A stretch of 64,000 bases of DNA, from positions 62,001-126,000 of IMG/VR virus record IMGVR_UViG_3300023184_000024. The stretch is one strand, 5' to 3'. Origin of the DNA: a virus. Below, one piece after another: positions 1-8,300 of the stretch. A model generated the notes under the pieces. That model saw only the letters and a list, made by a program, of their open reading frames with translations. It was not told the DNA's origin and did not search any database. The position numbers and the translations under genes are program-made. Each line of letters begins with the position of its first letter. The stretch's first letter is position 1.

Positions 1-414
1 TTTGATGCAGTGGCATCAGCACCTGGATTAACTCTAACTGTTACTTTTGATCAAGAAACAGTGTTTGATGGCCCAGTAGATGGCAATGTTGTGCATGTAA
101 AACATCAATTCAATGATGACAGTGACCTCGATCATCTGCTAGAAATTACCATGCAAGGCAAAACCGCCAGAGATACCCAAGTCGACGAGCATGGCAACAT
201 TGTCAGCGATGTTACATTAACTGTTTCAAATATTGCGCTAGACGACATTGTGCTCAGCAGTTCCTTGCTGGCAAACTGCAATTATCATCATAATTTCAAT
301 GGCAGTCAACCTGATATCATTGATGAATTTCATGGTATAATGGGCTGTAATGGCACAGTGAAAATACCATTCAAATCGCCAATCTACATTTGGCTGCTTG
401 AAAACATGGCCTGA
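1..414 (+). CDS. Partial hypothetical protein (5' end outside window)
   Basis: The frame is open from base 1 (FDAVASAPG...) and closes at TGA 412-414, so the true start lies upstream; a GTG at 10 is in frame but has no ribosome site. The visible 137 residues are rich in beta-prone stretches, with a phrase VFDGPV that resembles IVYEGPV in the product at 14347, so the two may share a small beta-sandwich fold (inference). The stop overlaps the start of the radical SAM gene (TGATG), so they are translated together. Function unknown. Confidence 0.6.
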   Translation, partial: FDAVASAPGLTLTVTFDQETVFDGPVDGNVVHVKHQFNDDSDLDHLLEITMQGKTARDTQVDEHGNIVSDVTLTVSNIALDDIVLSSSLLANCNYHHNFNGSQPDIIDEFHGIMGCNGTVKIPFKSPIYIWLLENMA

Positions 415-1394
415 TGACAACAGTTGATCAACTACACGAAATAGTTTTTGAAGCCACAAGTCATTGTAATCTGCATTGTCCACAATGCGAGCGTTATGAT
501 CAAGATGGATACCTTCATCCAAAGTTAACCCCTCAACACATCGATTTTGATCTTGTCAAGCAAAACATCAATGTTGCCCAGCTTGTTGGATTAAAGAATG
601 TAACCTTTGAAGGCAACTACGGCGACATATTGATGCACCCACGTGCTCGAGAGTTGTTTGATTTATTTTCAACAGTGGAACGTGTTGCAGCCACCACCAA
701 CGGAAGTTTACGCAACAAAGCTTGGTGGGCCGACCTAGGGCGCAACAGCAAAGTTGATGTTATGTTCAGCATAGATGGACTTGAAGATACCAACCATGTT
801 TACCGCATCAATTCAAACTGGCAACGCATCATGGAAAATGCAGAAAGTTTTATTTCTGCTGGTGGACAAGCATACTGGAAATTTATAGTATTCAAGCACA
901 ACGAACACCAACTTGATCAAGCAAGAGAACTGAGCAAGACCATGGGCTTCCAAGATTTCCATTGGCAGTACAGTGATCGCAGTTGGTTTCAAGGAAGAGT
1001 TTGGCCTGTCAAAGTTGAAGGGCAGTATCTCTACGACCTAGAACCCGCAAAATCAGTCACTGCCAATACCTCTACTCCAGCTGTGATTACTTTGGACAAG
1101 ATTAAAAAGAAGAATTATACCAATCCTGTGCAGAAGTGTTTTTTGCCACAAGGCAGGCTCTACATCAACAGCAAAGGGCATGTTTTGCCCTGTTGTATGA
1201 CCAGTGGCAAAACCTGGGGGCACGATCTTGAAAGCCGTATGTGGCAACGTTTAATAGGCGACATAAACAGCATTGATCTACATCATCACACACTTGAAGA
1301 TATATTAAACAGTGACTTTTATCAGCATCGTTTGATCAACAGTTTTTCCGGCAGTCCCTACACGCATCCTTCGTGTGTGGCCTATTGCGGATAA
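414..1394 (+). CDS. Radical SAM protein with C-terminal cysteine (SPASM-like) region
   Basis: 326 aa. Cys18-x3-Cys22-x2-Cys25 (CNLHCPQC) is the [4Fe-4S] motif of radical SAM enzymes. A second cysteine group (Cys242, Cys260-Cys261, Cys321, Cys325) in the last 90 residues is arranged like a SPASM/twitch auxiliary cluster domain, which in known families usually acts on peptides or proteins. The ATG overlaps the stop of the preceding gene. It may modify a small phage or host protein; the substrate cannot be read from the sequence. A T4-late-like promoter follows the stop. Fold confidence high, role unknown. Confidence 0.8.
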   Translation: MTTVDQLHEIVFEATSHCNLHCPQCERYDQDGYLHPKLTPQHIDFDLVKQNINVAQLVGLKNVTFEGNYGDILMHPRARELFDLFSTVERVAATTNGSLRNKAWWADLGRNSKVDVMFSIDGLEDTNHVYRINSNWQRIMENAESFISAGGQAYWKFIVFKHNEHQLDQARELSKTMGFQDFHWQYSDRSWFQGRVWPVKVEGQYLYDLEPAKSVTANTSTPAVITLDKIKKKNYTNPVQKCFLPQGRLYINSKGHVLPCCMTSGKTWGHDLESRMWQRLIGDINSIDLHHHTLEDILNSDFYQHRLINSFSGSPYTHPSCVAYCG

Positions 1395-1396
1395 CG

Positions 1397-1404
1397 TATA
1401 AATA
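1397..1404 (+). promoter_or_regulatory. T4-late-like promoter TATAAATA
   Basis: Exact TATAAATA, followed by C, just after the stop of the radical SAM gene. In T4 this octamer is read by the gp55 late sigma factor with the start about 6 bases downstream. The ATG of the next gene is at 1411, so the transcript would have almost no leader. Confidence 0.6.
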
Positions 1405-1410
1405 CCATAT

Positions 1411-2469
1411 ATGAAAAAATTAGTGATTATTCCCGGTGGCTTTCACCCGTTCCATGCAGGACACAAGGCTTTGTATGACAAAGCAGTTGAAGCATTTCCT
1501 TCAGCTGATGTTTATATTGCAGCCACTGATGATCGTAGTGAGCGACCGTTTCCTTTTGCTATCAAGAAAAAACTAGCACAACTGGCCGGTGTGCCACCAC
1601 ATAGATTTATACAAGTCAAGAGTCCGTTTAAACCCGACGAAATTACCAGCCACTATCCTGACAATGATACACAGTTAATATTTGTCAAGAGTCAAAAGAA
1701 TGCCAAAAATGGACCTGATCCTGAAGGACCATTCCCGGCCGAAGTAGATCCCAAAACCGGGCAATTGCCCTTAGTCACTCGCGGTGCTAGAAAAGGGCAA
1801 CCTGTGAGTGATTGGTTGCAGTACTACAAGCGCAATGGCCTTGCCCCAATGAGTCAACACGGTTATTTGAAGTACCTACCTGTGCATGAATTCAATGGCA
1901 TGACATCAGGCAGTGAAATTCGTGCCAAGTGGGCCAACTATGATGATGCTACCAAAGCACAGTTGGTTAACATCATGTACCCAACCACAGTTAATAATCC
2001 GAGACTCACAGACGTCACAGTCAAGCTCATGGACAACGGCATGGGCACCAACAACAAAAAACCAGCAGCCAAGCCAGTTGACGAAGATCAAGGAGCTGGT
2101 CAAGTGTTGGCCAAAAGCATAGCATTGGCTCCAGTGGGTCCAGTAGACACTGAAGTTGACGAAGCCACATTGGTCAACGATCCCGAAGAAGGAATTCAAA
2201 TTCGTCCCAACGGCGGCCTAGGTTCCTGGAATGAAGCCAGTCTTAAAAATAACCTGGTAAAACAATTGGTTGAAATAGTAGAAATGCTCAAGGTTGGTAA
2301 TTACCGTGGCGTTGAGCACTTGTTGTACAAGGGCGGTGCCATGCAGGCCAAAGTGCAGGCTTTGGCACGATTAGAAGACTTTAGTACCAAACAAGGTCGT
2401 CGTCCTATTGCTCAAGGCAAAGAAATAAATATCGGCGAAGATTACGTCGAAGAAGGTAGTTTAAAATGA
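1411..2469 (+). CDS. HxGH nucleotidyltransferase-like protein with C-terminal cargo-type extension
   Basis: 352 aa. Residues 1-20 contain GGFHPFHAGHKAL, the HxGH (His15-His18) nucleotide-binding motif of cytidylyl/adenylyltransferases; TSGSEIR near residue 168 fits the second nucleotide-binding motif. Residues 1 to about 200 are the enzyme domain. The rest is a low-complexity, charged extension with V-D-E251/A252 and a C-terminal YVEE/GSLK, both resembling prohead-protease sites discussed for the neighbouring genes. The gene overlaps the next by 4 bases (ATGA). No Shine-Dalgarno is visible; a late-type promoter sits 7 bases upstream. Substrate (NMN, glycerol phosphate or other) not determinable. 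Confidence 0.75.
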   Translation: MKKLVIIPGGFHPFHAGHKALYDKAVEAFPSADVYIAATDDRSERPFPFAIKKKLAQLAGVPPHRFIQVKSPFKPDEITSHYPDNDTQLIFVKSQKNAKNGPDPEGPFPAEVDPKTGQLPLVTRGARKGQPVSDWLQYYKRNGLAPMSQHGYLKYLPVHEFNGMTSGSEIRAKWANYDDATKAQLVNIMYPTTVNNPRLTDVTVKLMDNGMGTNNKKPAAKPVDEDQGAGQVLAKSIALAPVGPVDTEVDEATLVNDPEEGIQIRPNGGLGSWNEASLKNNLVKQLVEIVEMLKVGNYRGVEHLLYKGGAMQAKVQALARLEDFSTKQGRRPIAQGKEINIGEDYVEEGSLK

Positions 2470-4094
2470 AAGCACGTGAGTTTATTACAGAAGCTGTTGA
2501 GGATAGAACCAGCTATCAAGTTGCCAAAATATTGGCCGACAAAGGCATCAAGTATGACTCTTCTCTTGAGTCCAAGTTAATAAGTGCTATCGGGGCAGTG
2601 ATGGTAAAAGAGTTGGGCATGAATCCAACCACAGTAAGAAACATTATCAGCTACGATGACGATTTCCTTGCTGACACTCTAAGCGAACTACAACACATGA
2701 ATCAAGGTGTGACAGAAGGCTCCAGAAACGCATATTTGAAACACAACAATTTAGTTGACATAGAAAAGCCACTGGCCGGACTAAAAAGTGAGTTTGAGAA
2801 ATTTTTACAAACGCATGACCCTGAAGAAAAACAAAAATATCAACAAGGTATAAAAAAACGAATTAAATCAGAACCAATGTCAGGACCAAAAGGCGTATTA
2901 CCAGAGCAAGGTGAAGGCAACTTTGCAGGTGATGCCCCGGTCAACATCGGCGGAGCAACAGTCAAGCGACTAGGAGTTGGCGACGCAGTAACATACTTTG
3001 GGCAACCGGCAAAGATCCTTGCACAATCAACGGATCGTAAACATTCTCGCATTACAATTACAAAGGGCATGGGCGGCGTTACTCAAAATGTGCTAACAAG
3101 TGATTTAAAACGAGTGGGGCAAGGTGTGGCGGAAGGCTCCTTAAACGAAGGGCAATATGAAATGATGATGCGTAATGGACAAGTGAAGAAGTTCATTGCC
3201 AAAGACGATGCTGATGCCAAGCGTATTGCCGCCGGCCACGGTGCTAAAAGCGTAATCAAGTTAAGAGGTGGTGTTCCTGCTGGTAAAATAGCAGAGCAAG
3301 GTGTGGCGGAAGGCTATGACCCTGTAGAATCAGATTACCAACAGTGGGAAGATATTCTAGTCAAGGACGGCTACAGGATGGCTGACCCTTCCGGTGCTTA
3401 CGCATTAAAACTAGTGGTAGGACATCAGGGTTCAGATTCTGATTGGGTATCTGCCATTAGAAATATTTTGGCCTATGTCAAACAGAATCGTGCTGTGCTT
3501 GGTAAAGCAGTAGCAGACAGAACTACTGTGAAAGATGCTATCATTGATATTAAAAACAAGTTCCCTCAACAGTATCAAGCGGCCCAACAACAGCAAGGTG
3601 TAGCAGAAGGTAAACCAGAAGTTGATTCACTTGTTACCGACACATCAAACATAATGCAAGGTCCAGAATTCAGTGATGCTGAACTAGCAATAAAGACGGT
3701 GCTAGGAGATAGAGCATTTAATGAACGCCGCAGTTATTACAGTTTCTTTATTAACCAACTGGTCGATATGTATGGTAAGCCTGAAGGATCAAAAACAGTA
3801 GATTCACTGGTCACCAACGCACTAGGCGTAATGCGTGGTCCAACAAGAAATGATGCTATAGCCGCATTAAAAACTGCGCTTGGAAATGAAGAATATAAGA
3901 GCCGTAGTACTTTTTATAAGTTATGGGTCAACCAAGCAGTTGACAAGTATAGTAAAAAAGGTGTAACTGAAAGTTCTGTGACCAAGAAGCCGCAGCCTTA
4001 CAACGAGCCAAACTGGGCTAAAAATTTGCCCAAAGATAAGTTGGATGCCATAGCTGGCCCACGCTACAAAAAAGATAAAAAACAAAAAAGCTAG
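2466..4094 (+). CDS. Modular capsid-cargo-like protein with GVAEG junctions
   Basis: 542 aa, function unknown. The N-terminus MKAREFITE/A resembles the capsid-targeting peptide of T4 internal proteins (MKTYQEFIAE/A), cut after Glu by the prohead protease. Further sites of the form (V)xE/(G or S) lie at Glu84 (GVTEG), Glu223, Glu282 and Glu381 (all GVAEG) and Glu502 (GVTES), dividing the chain into modules of about 60 to 140 residues. Residues about 385-440 and 445-500 are a tandem duplication beginning VDSLVT and containing similar (F/W)(I/V)NQ(L/A)VD motifs. I infer an internal protein processed into several peptides within the prohead. No catalytic motif seen. Overlaps the upstream gene by 4 bases. 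Confidence 0.7.
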   Translation: MKAREFITEAVEDRTSYQVAKILADKGIKYDSSLESKLISAIGAVMVKELGMNPTTVRNIISYDDDFLADTLSELQHMNQGVTEGSRNAYLKHNNLVDIEKPLAGLKSEFEKFLQTHDPEEKQKYQQGIKKRIKSEPMSGPKGVLPEQGEGNFAGDAPVNIGGATVKRLGVGDAVTYFGQPAKILAQSTDRKHSRITITKGMGGVTQNVLTSDLKRVGQGVAEGSLNEGQYEMMMRNGQVKKFIAKDDADAKRIAAGHGAKSVIKLRGGVPAGKIAEQGVAEGYDPVESDYQQWEDILVKDGYRMADPSGAYALKLVVGHQGSDSDWVSAIRNILAYVKQNRAVLGKAVADRTTVKDAIIDIKNKFPQQYQAAQQQQGVAEGKPEVDSLVTDTSNIMQGPEFSDAELAIKTVLGDRAFNERRSYYSFFINQLVDMYGKPEGSKTVDSLVTNALGVMRGPTRNDAIAALKTALGNEEYKSRSTFYKLWVNQAVDKYSKKGVTESSVTKKPQPYNEPNWAKNLPKDKLDAIAGPRYKKDKKQKS

Positions 4095-4121
4095 AAATTT
4101 TTTGACGCTGTATTCTTCTAT

Positions 4122-4127
4122 TAAATA
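4122..4127 (+). promoter_or_regulatory. T4-late-like promoter TAAATA
   Basis: TTAAATATAC lies 29-34 bases upstream of the ATG at 4156. A TTGACG at 4102-4107 is too close (13 bases) to act as a standard -35, so the late-type reading is preferred. Confidence 0.4.
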
Positions 4128-4155
4128 TACACACATATTTTATTAAAGAGGTAAT

Positions 4156-5019
4156 ATGGCTGAACAACAAATCCAAGTAAACGTAGACTATCTCCGTACC
4201 ACTCGCGTACATATTTGTATGCCGTGTTATGGCGGTATGTTAACAGAATCAACATTCATGAGTTATATTAAATGGGCCAATACATGCCGACAACTGGGCA
4301 TTGATTGGACCATGGAAACAATGACCAATGAAAGTTTGATTTCCCGAGCTAGAAACACATTAGTTGCTAAATTTTTAAACAACCCAACATCAACACACCT
4401 TATGTTTATTGATGCAGACATTGGCTGGGAACCATGGCACTTGTTAGTGTTATTGAATCGCCAAGTTGATGTGATTGGGGGATTATACCCAATGAAAACC
4501 TTGCCAATTAAATGGGTGGTAAATGGGTTTGACGGGGCCGAAGAAGGTGAAGATGGCTTGCAAGAAGTCAGCAAAACTGGCACTGGATTTATGCTGGTCA
4601 AGCGTGATGTATTTGAAAAACTCAATGCACACCCTGCTGTAAAATCATTTGCCAACGACATTGGTCTGCCCAAAGAGTTGGATCAACACTTGAAAACCTA
4701 TTACGACACTGCTGTGCGTGAAAACCGTTACTACAGCGAAGACTGGACTTTCTGTGAAAACTGGCGTGACATCGGTGGTAAAGTTTGGGTCGACAAACGT
4801 GTGTTACTCAAGCACAGCGGTAGTTATGTGTTTGATTTTGCCGCACAAGAACCTTTATACCGGTCATTGCACGATATAGCAATGCAGACACAGGCAGCAA
4901 ATAATGCGCTTGAGCAATCAGCTGAAACAGTGTTGGTTACTCCCACAGTGTTGGACACTAACGAGCCGGAAGCAGAGCCAGTAACTGATAAAAAACAAAA
5001 GTCTGGTAAAAAAGCATAA
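4156..5019 (+). CDS. GT-A fold glycosyltransferase-like protein
   Basis: 287 aa. The opening (HICMPCYGGM) and the FIDADIG motif near residue 88, a DxD-type metal/nucleotide-sugar site, fit family 2-like glycosyltransferases. GTGFMLVKRDVF and the later EDWTFCENWR resemble acceptor-side motifs of this fold. The last 50 residues are a charged tail ending in lysines. A proper ribosome site (AAAGAGGTAAT) precedes the ATG. Phage glycosyltransferases modify hydroxylated DNA bases, virion proteins or host surface sugars; which one applies here cannot be decided. Confidence 0.7.
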   Translation: MAEQQIQVNVDYLRTTRVHICMPCYGGMLTESTFMSYIKWANTCRQLGIDWTMETMTNESLISRARNTLVAKFLNNPTSTHLMFIDADIGWEPWHLLVLLNRQVDVIGGLYPMKTLPIKWVVNGFDGAEEGEDGLQEVSKTGTGFMLVKRDVFEKLNAHPAVKSFANDIGLPKELDQHLKTYYDTAVRENRYYSEDWTFCENWRDIGGKVWVDKRVLLKHSGSYVFDFAAQEPLYRSLHDIAMQTQAANNALEQSAETVLVTPTVLDTNEPEAEPVTDKKQKSGKKA

Positions 5020-5022
5020 CGG

Positions 5023-5028
5023 TAAATA
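5023..5028 (+). promoter_or_regulatory. T4-late-like promoter TAAATA (short leader)
   Basis: GGTAAATACAG ends 8 bases before the ATG at 5037. If used as a late promoter the transcript would start only a few bases before the start codon. No Shine-Dalgarno is visible. Confidence 0.45.
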
Positions 5029-5036
5029 CAGTTCGT

Positions 5037-8000
5037 ATGGACATCAACGAACTGGAAACGTACCGTTTATCGGACGCAATTAAATTTAACAGCAATCTTA
5101 ACCCCCGTTTGTGGGGTGAAGATGAACAGCTTAGACCTGAGGTGCGAGAGCACCTTTTGTCTATTGCTGATGATTTTCGAGAATCTCTTGGCGTCAACGA
5201 TCTCAACGTCAAAGACATTACCATCAGCGGAAGTAATGCCGCTTATACATATACCCCGCACAGCGACATAGACCTGCATCTTGTAGTAGACTTGGACAAT
5301 GTCTGCAACAACGAAGTCTACCGAGAGTTGTTTGATGCTAAAAAATATCAATACAACAACGAACACAACTACAAAATACATGGCTATGATGTTGAACTGT
5401 ATGTTCAAGACAGCAAACAACCACACCATAGTTCCGGCATTTACTCAATAGTCAACAACGATTGGATCAAAGTACCTAGCCGTAGAAAACCCACCATTGA
5501 TGATATCAGCGTCAAAGGCAAGTATGTGGATCTAGGCAACCGCATCGAAGCTGCCCTGGCCAGTGGGGATATTGAATTAATCAAAACCCTGTGGCAAAAA
5601 TTAAAGACCATGCGGCAAGCTGGATTGGATAAAACTGGAGAGTTTGGTCCTGAGAATCTAGCATTTAAATTGCTACGCAGAGCTGGTATAATTGAAAAAT
5701 TAAAAACTGCCATCACACAGGCCAAAGATCAAGAACTCAGCTTAACTGAACGTAAGAAAAAGAAAAAAAGAGTGCGCTACGGCTACGGTGGTCATTTTTA
5801 TCCTGGGTATTCATTCAATGATAACTCTGCCGACGGTGGCGAAGGCGGCGGTGAAAGTGTAATGGAAAACAAAGACGTCAAAGACATACTACAACCATTT
5901 ATTGACAGTTGCGTAGAATATCTTGGCATCGAAAACCGCCCAAAAATTATATTAAAACGTGATCCGGAGTGGACACGCAGAAACGGCACGTTTGGACGGT
6001 TTGATCATGACACACATTCAGTGACGTTGGCTGTAACCGGTCGGCACACACTGGACATTCTTCGCACGTTGGCACATGAACTCACTCATGCCAAGCAAGA
6101 TGAATTGGCAGCATTGCCTGTGGATGCAGGTCAAACAGGATCTCCCTACGAAGATGAAGCAAATGCCATGGCTGGTCGAATCATGCGACATTGGGTCGAC
6201 CAGCATCCTGAATTCTTCAAAGACGTACCAGTTGAAGAATCTGTTAAAAGTAAATTAGCGGCAGCCGGGGCGGCAGTGTGCATAGCTGGAACACCAGGAT
6301 GTGCTACCACCACTGGCGATGCTATCCGTGGTGTGCAGGCAGCAGGAACAGCGGCGCAGACCATCAAGCACATGGGCCGAGCCGGTGCCGAAGAAGAGGT
6401 AATGCAACGACTTAAAAATGAACTGCGTCGACATCGTGGGCAAAATGTGCCCGAAGAAGTCACTGACGAGGATTACGATCCCAACGGCAAGCCACCTGGT
6501 CCTGAGTTCAAGCCTACTATGCCAGCAGGCACAGTCAAAGTAGATGTTAGTGATGTTTACGATTGGTATAAGCTGGGACAACACATCAGTGATCTAGAAG
6601 GATTGGGCCAGCATGATTTTGGCAGTGGACCCCCTAGTACCATCATGGCATTTGGCAGTGAAAAAGAAGAACACAAATACATTGACGCACTAAAGAAAAC
6701 AGGACTGACAACAACTGATATTGATCCGGTTGATGTGAATCAACCCAAGGGTATGCCGCGCCAGAAAGTTGATCCTACCTATAACGTGGATGAAGATAAA
6801 CAAAGTATAGACGAAGCTCAGATTAGCAAAAACATTCAACCAATTCTTGTAAAAAAAGGCTATGCATTTTTGGGCAAAGGTCAGGACCAAGATGCCTATC
6901 TAGCACCCGACGGAACTGTTCTCAAAATATTTGGTTACGGTCCAGGCGGTAAGTTATCCCAAGGACAACAAAGTTTCAAAGACTTTGCCGATTACTGCAT
7001 GGCAAAGCCAAACAATCCATTTTTGCCACAGTTTGGCGGCTGGGAACCTTTTGACTTTGAAGGTAAACGATATCTGCAGATCAACTGTGAAAGAATGTTT
7101 GATCTTAGCAAGTCTGGGTTGATCCTGGTTGGTTCCAGACTAGGGCAATTGGCAAGTTTGATACAGTCCAATGGTGCAGACCGTGGAGTTAATAAATTCC
7201 TAAGACGCCACGGAGATAAAGAAACAGGAAAACTAATGTCATTGGTTGGTGGGCGGCAACAATTTCTGTTGTTGGCCAACACCATTGAGCAACTGGATAA
7301 GCTTGCTGACCGAAAGGGATACAGACTTGATTTGCATGGCGGTAACTTTATGCTTGGCAGTGATGGCGAGATAGTCATTAATGATCCATTTTTTACTGGT
7401 AATTGGCGATTTGATGAATCTATAAATGAATCATTGGACCAACCCTATAAAATACTTCGATGGGAAAAGGGTGACTACGGTGATGTAGACGCAATAGCAC
7501 GATTAGATGACGGAACTTTTCTAAGCATTATGTTCAACAAGGGATTTAGTCAAGATACAAAAGAGGAAGCATGGAGTGTTGAGTTTTATAGAAACAACAG
7601 TCAAGAAAAGACAGGTGAGGGTGATCAACAGCGTGTGTTTGCCACTGTGTTAAGTGCTGTTCAAACATTTGTTTCTGACAGGGTGCCTGGCGCCAAGGGA
7701 AAATACAAACCCAATAAAGTATACTTTTCGGCCTCAAAAGAAGTTAAACCAGATGAGGATCAAAGGAAAGCAATGACCAGGGCAAGACTGTATGACAGTT
7801 TGGTTCAGCGTTATGCACGAGCATTAGGCTTTAGAGCGTTCCGTGCTGACACCGGCAACAAAGTAATGTACGAATTGAGTAGAATAAAACCAATAGCGGA
7901 AGATATTGCAGATGAAAGTGTACTTGGATTTTTAACAAGTCCTAATACTCCTGGTGAAAAAAAATCTAAGATAAGTTCTGCAGAAATGCGAAAGTATTTT

Positions 8001-8300
8001 GAAAAAGAAAAATCCAAAGAGCCGGCAAAATATAATAACGATAACAAACAAAAGCCTCAATATGTGTATACTAGATCAAATGAAGAGAAACAAGAGGTAG
8101 TCGAGTCCACAGGCTATATTCCTGTTAATGATCAAGAAGCACGTGATCCAAGATACAGCATGGCTATCACACAAGATATCAAACCCGGGGAAGTTCAGCG
8201 TCAGGCAGCTAAAATGGGCTTTAAAACTGATGCTGCCGGTGTGCCACCGTTGTTGATGGCCAAACTACAAAATCAACTAAAAGAGATCAAAGCAAAATGA
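5037..8300 (+). CDS. Giant multidomain protein: nucleotidyltransferase, HELTH metallopeptidase, kinase-like fold
   Basis: 1087 aa. Residues about 40-120: Pol-beta-type nucleotidyltransferase core (GS at 65-66, then SDIDLHL, S76-D77-I78-D79). About 270-400: zinc-peptidase-like domain with H347-E-L-T-H351. About 594-795: protein-kinase-like or aminoglycoside-phosphotransferase-like fold with K630 in VLKIF, catalytic-loop-like D765-L-H-G-G-N770 and metal-binding-like D783. About 799-950: a further module of unknown function. Junctions have (I/V/L)xE followed by small residues: V399-E-E401/S, I591-D-E593/A directly before the kinase-like domain, I796-N-E798/S directly after it. These match the T4 prohead-protease preference, so I infer a polyprotein matured in the capsid and possibly delivered into the host. 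Overlaps the next gene by 4 bases. Confidence 0.7.
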   Translation: MDINELETYRLSDAIKFNSNLNPRLWGEDEQLRPEVREHLLSIADDFRESLGVNDLNVKDITISGSNAAYTYTPHSDIDLHLVVDLDNVCNNEVYRELFDAKKYQYNNEHNYKIHGYDVELYVQDSKQPHHSSGIYSIVNNDWIKVPSRRKPTIDDISVKGKYVDLGNRIEAALASGDIELIKTLWQKLKTMRQAGLDKTGEFGPENLAFKLLRRAGIIEKLKTAITQAKDQELSLTERKKKKKRVRYGYGGHFYPGYSFNDNSADGGEGGGESVMENKDVKDILQPFIDSCVEYLGIENRPKIILKRDPEWTRRNGTFGRFDHDTHSVTLAVTGRHTLDILRTLAHELTHAKQDELAALPVDAGQTGSPYEDEANAMAGRIMRHWVDQHPEFFKDVPVEESVKSKLAAAGAAVCIAGTPGCATTTGDAIRGVQAAGTAAQTIKHMGRAGAEEEVMQRLKNELRRHRGQNVPEEVTDEDYDPNGKPPGPEFKPTMPAGTVKVDVSDVYDWYKLGQHISDLEGLGQHDFGSGPPSTIMAFGSEKEEHKYIDALKKTGLTTTDIDPVDVNQPKGMPRQKVDPTYNVDEDKQSIDEAQISKNIQPILVKKGYAFLGKGQDQDAYLAPDGTVLKIFGYGPGGKLSQGQQSFKDFADYCMAKPNNPFLPQFGGWEPFDFEGKRYLQINCERMFDLSKSGLILVGSRLGQLASLIQSNGADRGVNKFLRRHGDKETGKLMSLVGGRQQFLLLANTIEQLDKLADRKGYRLDLHGGNFMLGSDGEIVINDPFFTGNWRFDESINESLDQPYKILRWEKGDYGDVDAIARLDDGTFLSIMFNKGFSQDTKEEAWSVEFYRNNSQEKTGEGDQQRVFATVLSAVQTFVSDRVPGAKGKYKPNKVYFSASKEVKPDEDQRKAMTRARLYDSLVQRYARALGFRAFRADTGNKVMYELSRIKPIAEDIADESVLGFLTSPNTPGEKKSKISSAEMRKYFEKEKSKEPAKYNNDNKQKPQYVYTRSNEEKQEVVESTGYIPVNDQEARDPRYSMAITQDIKPGEVQRQAAKMGFKTDAAGVPPLLMAKLQNQLKEIKAK

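Noticed and set aside
4263-4673. Minus-strand reading frame opposite the glycosyltransferase
   Set aside because: Shadow of a gene with clear motifs; no start signal.
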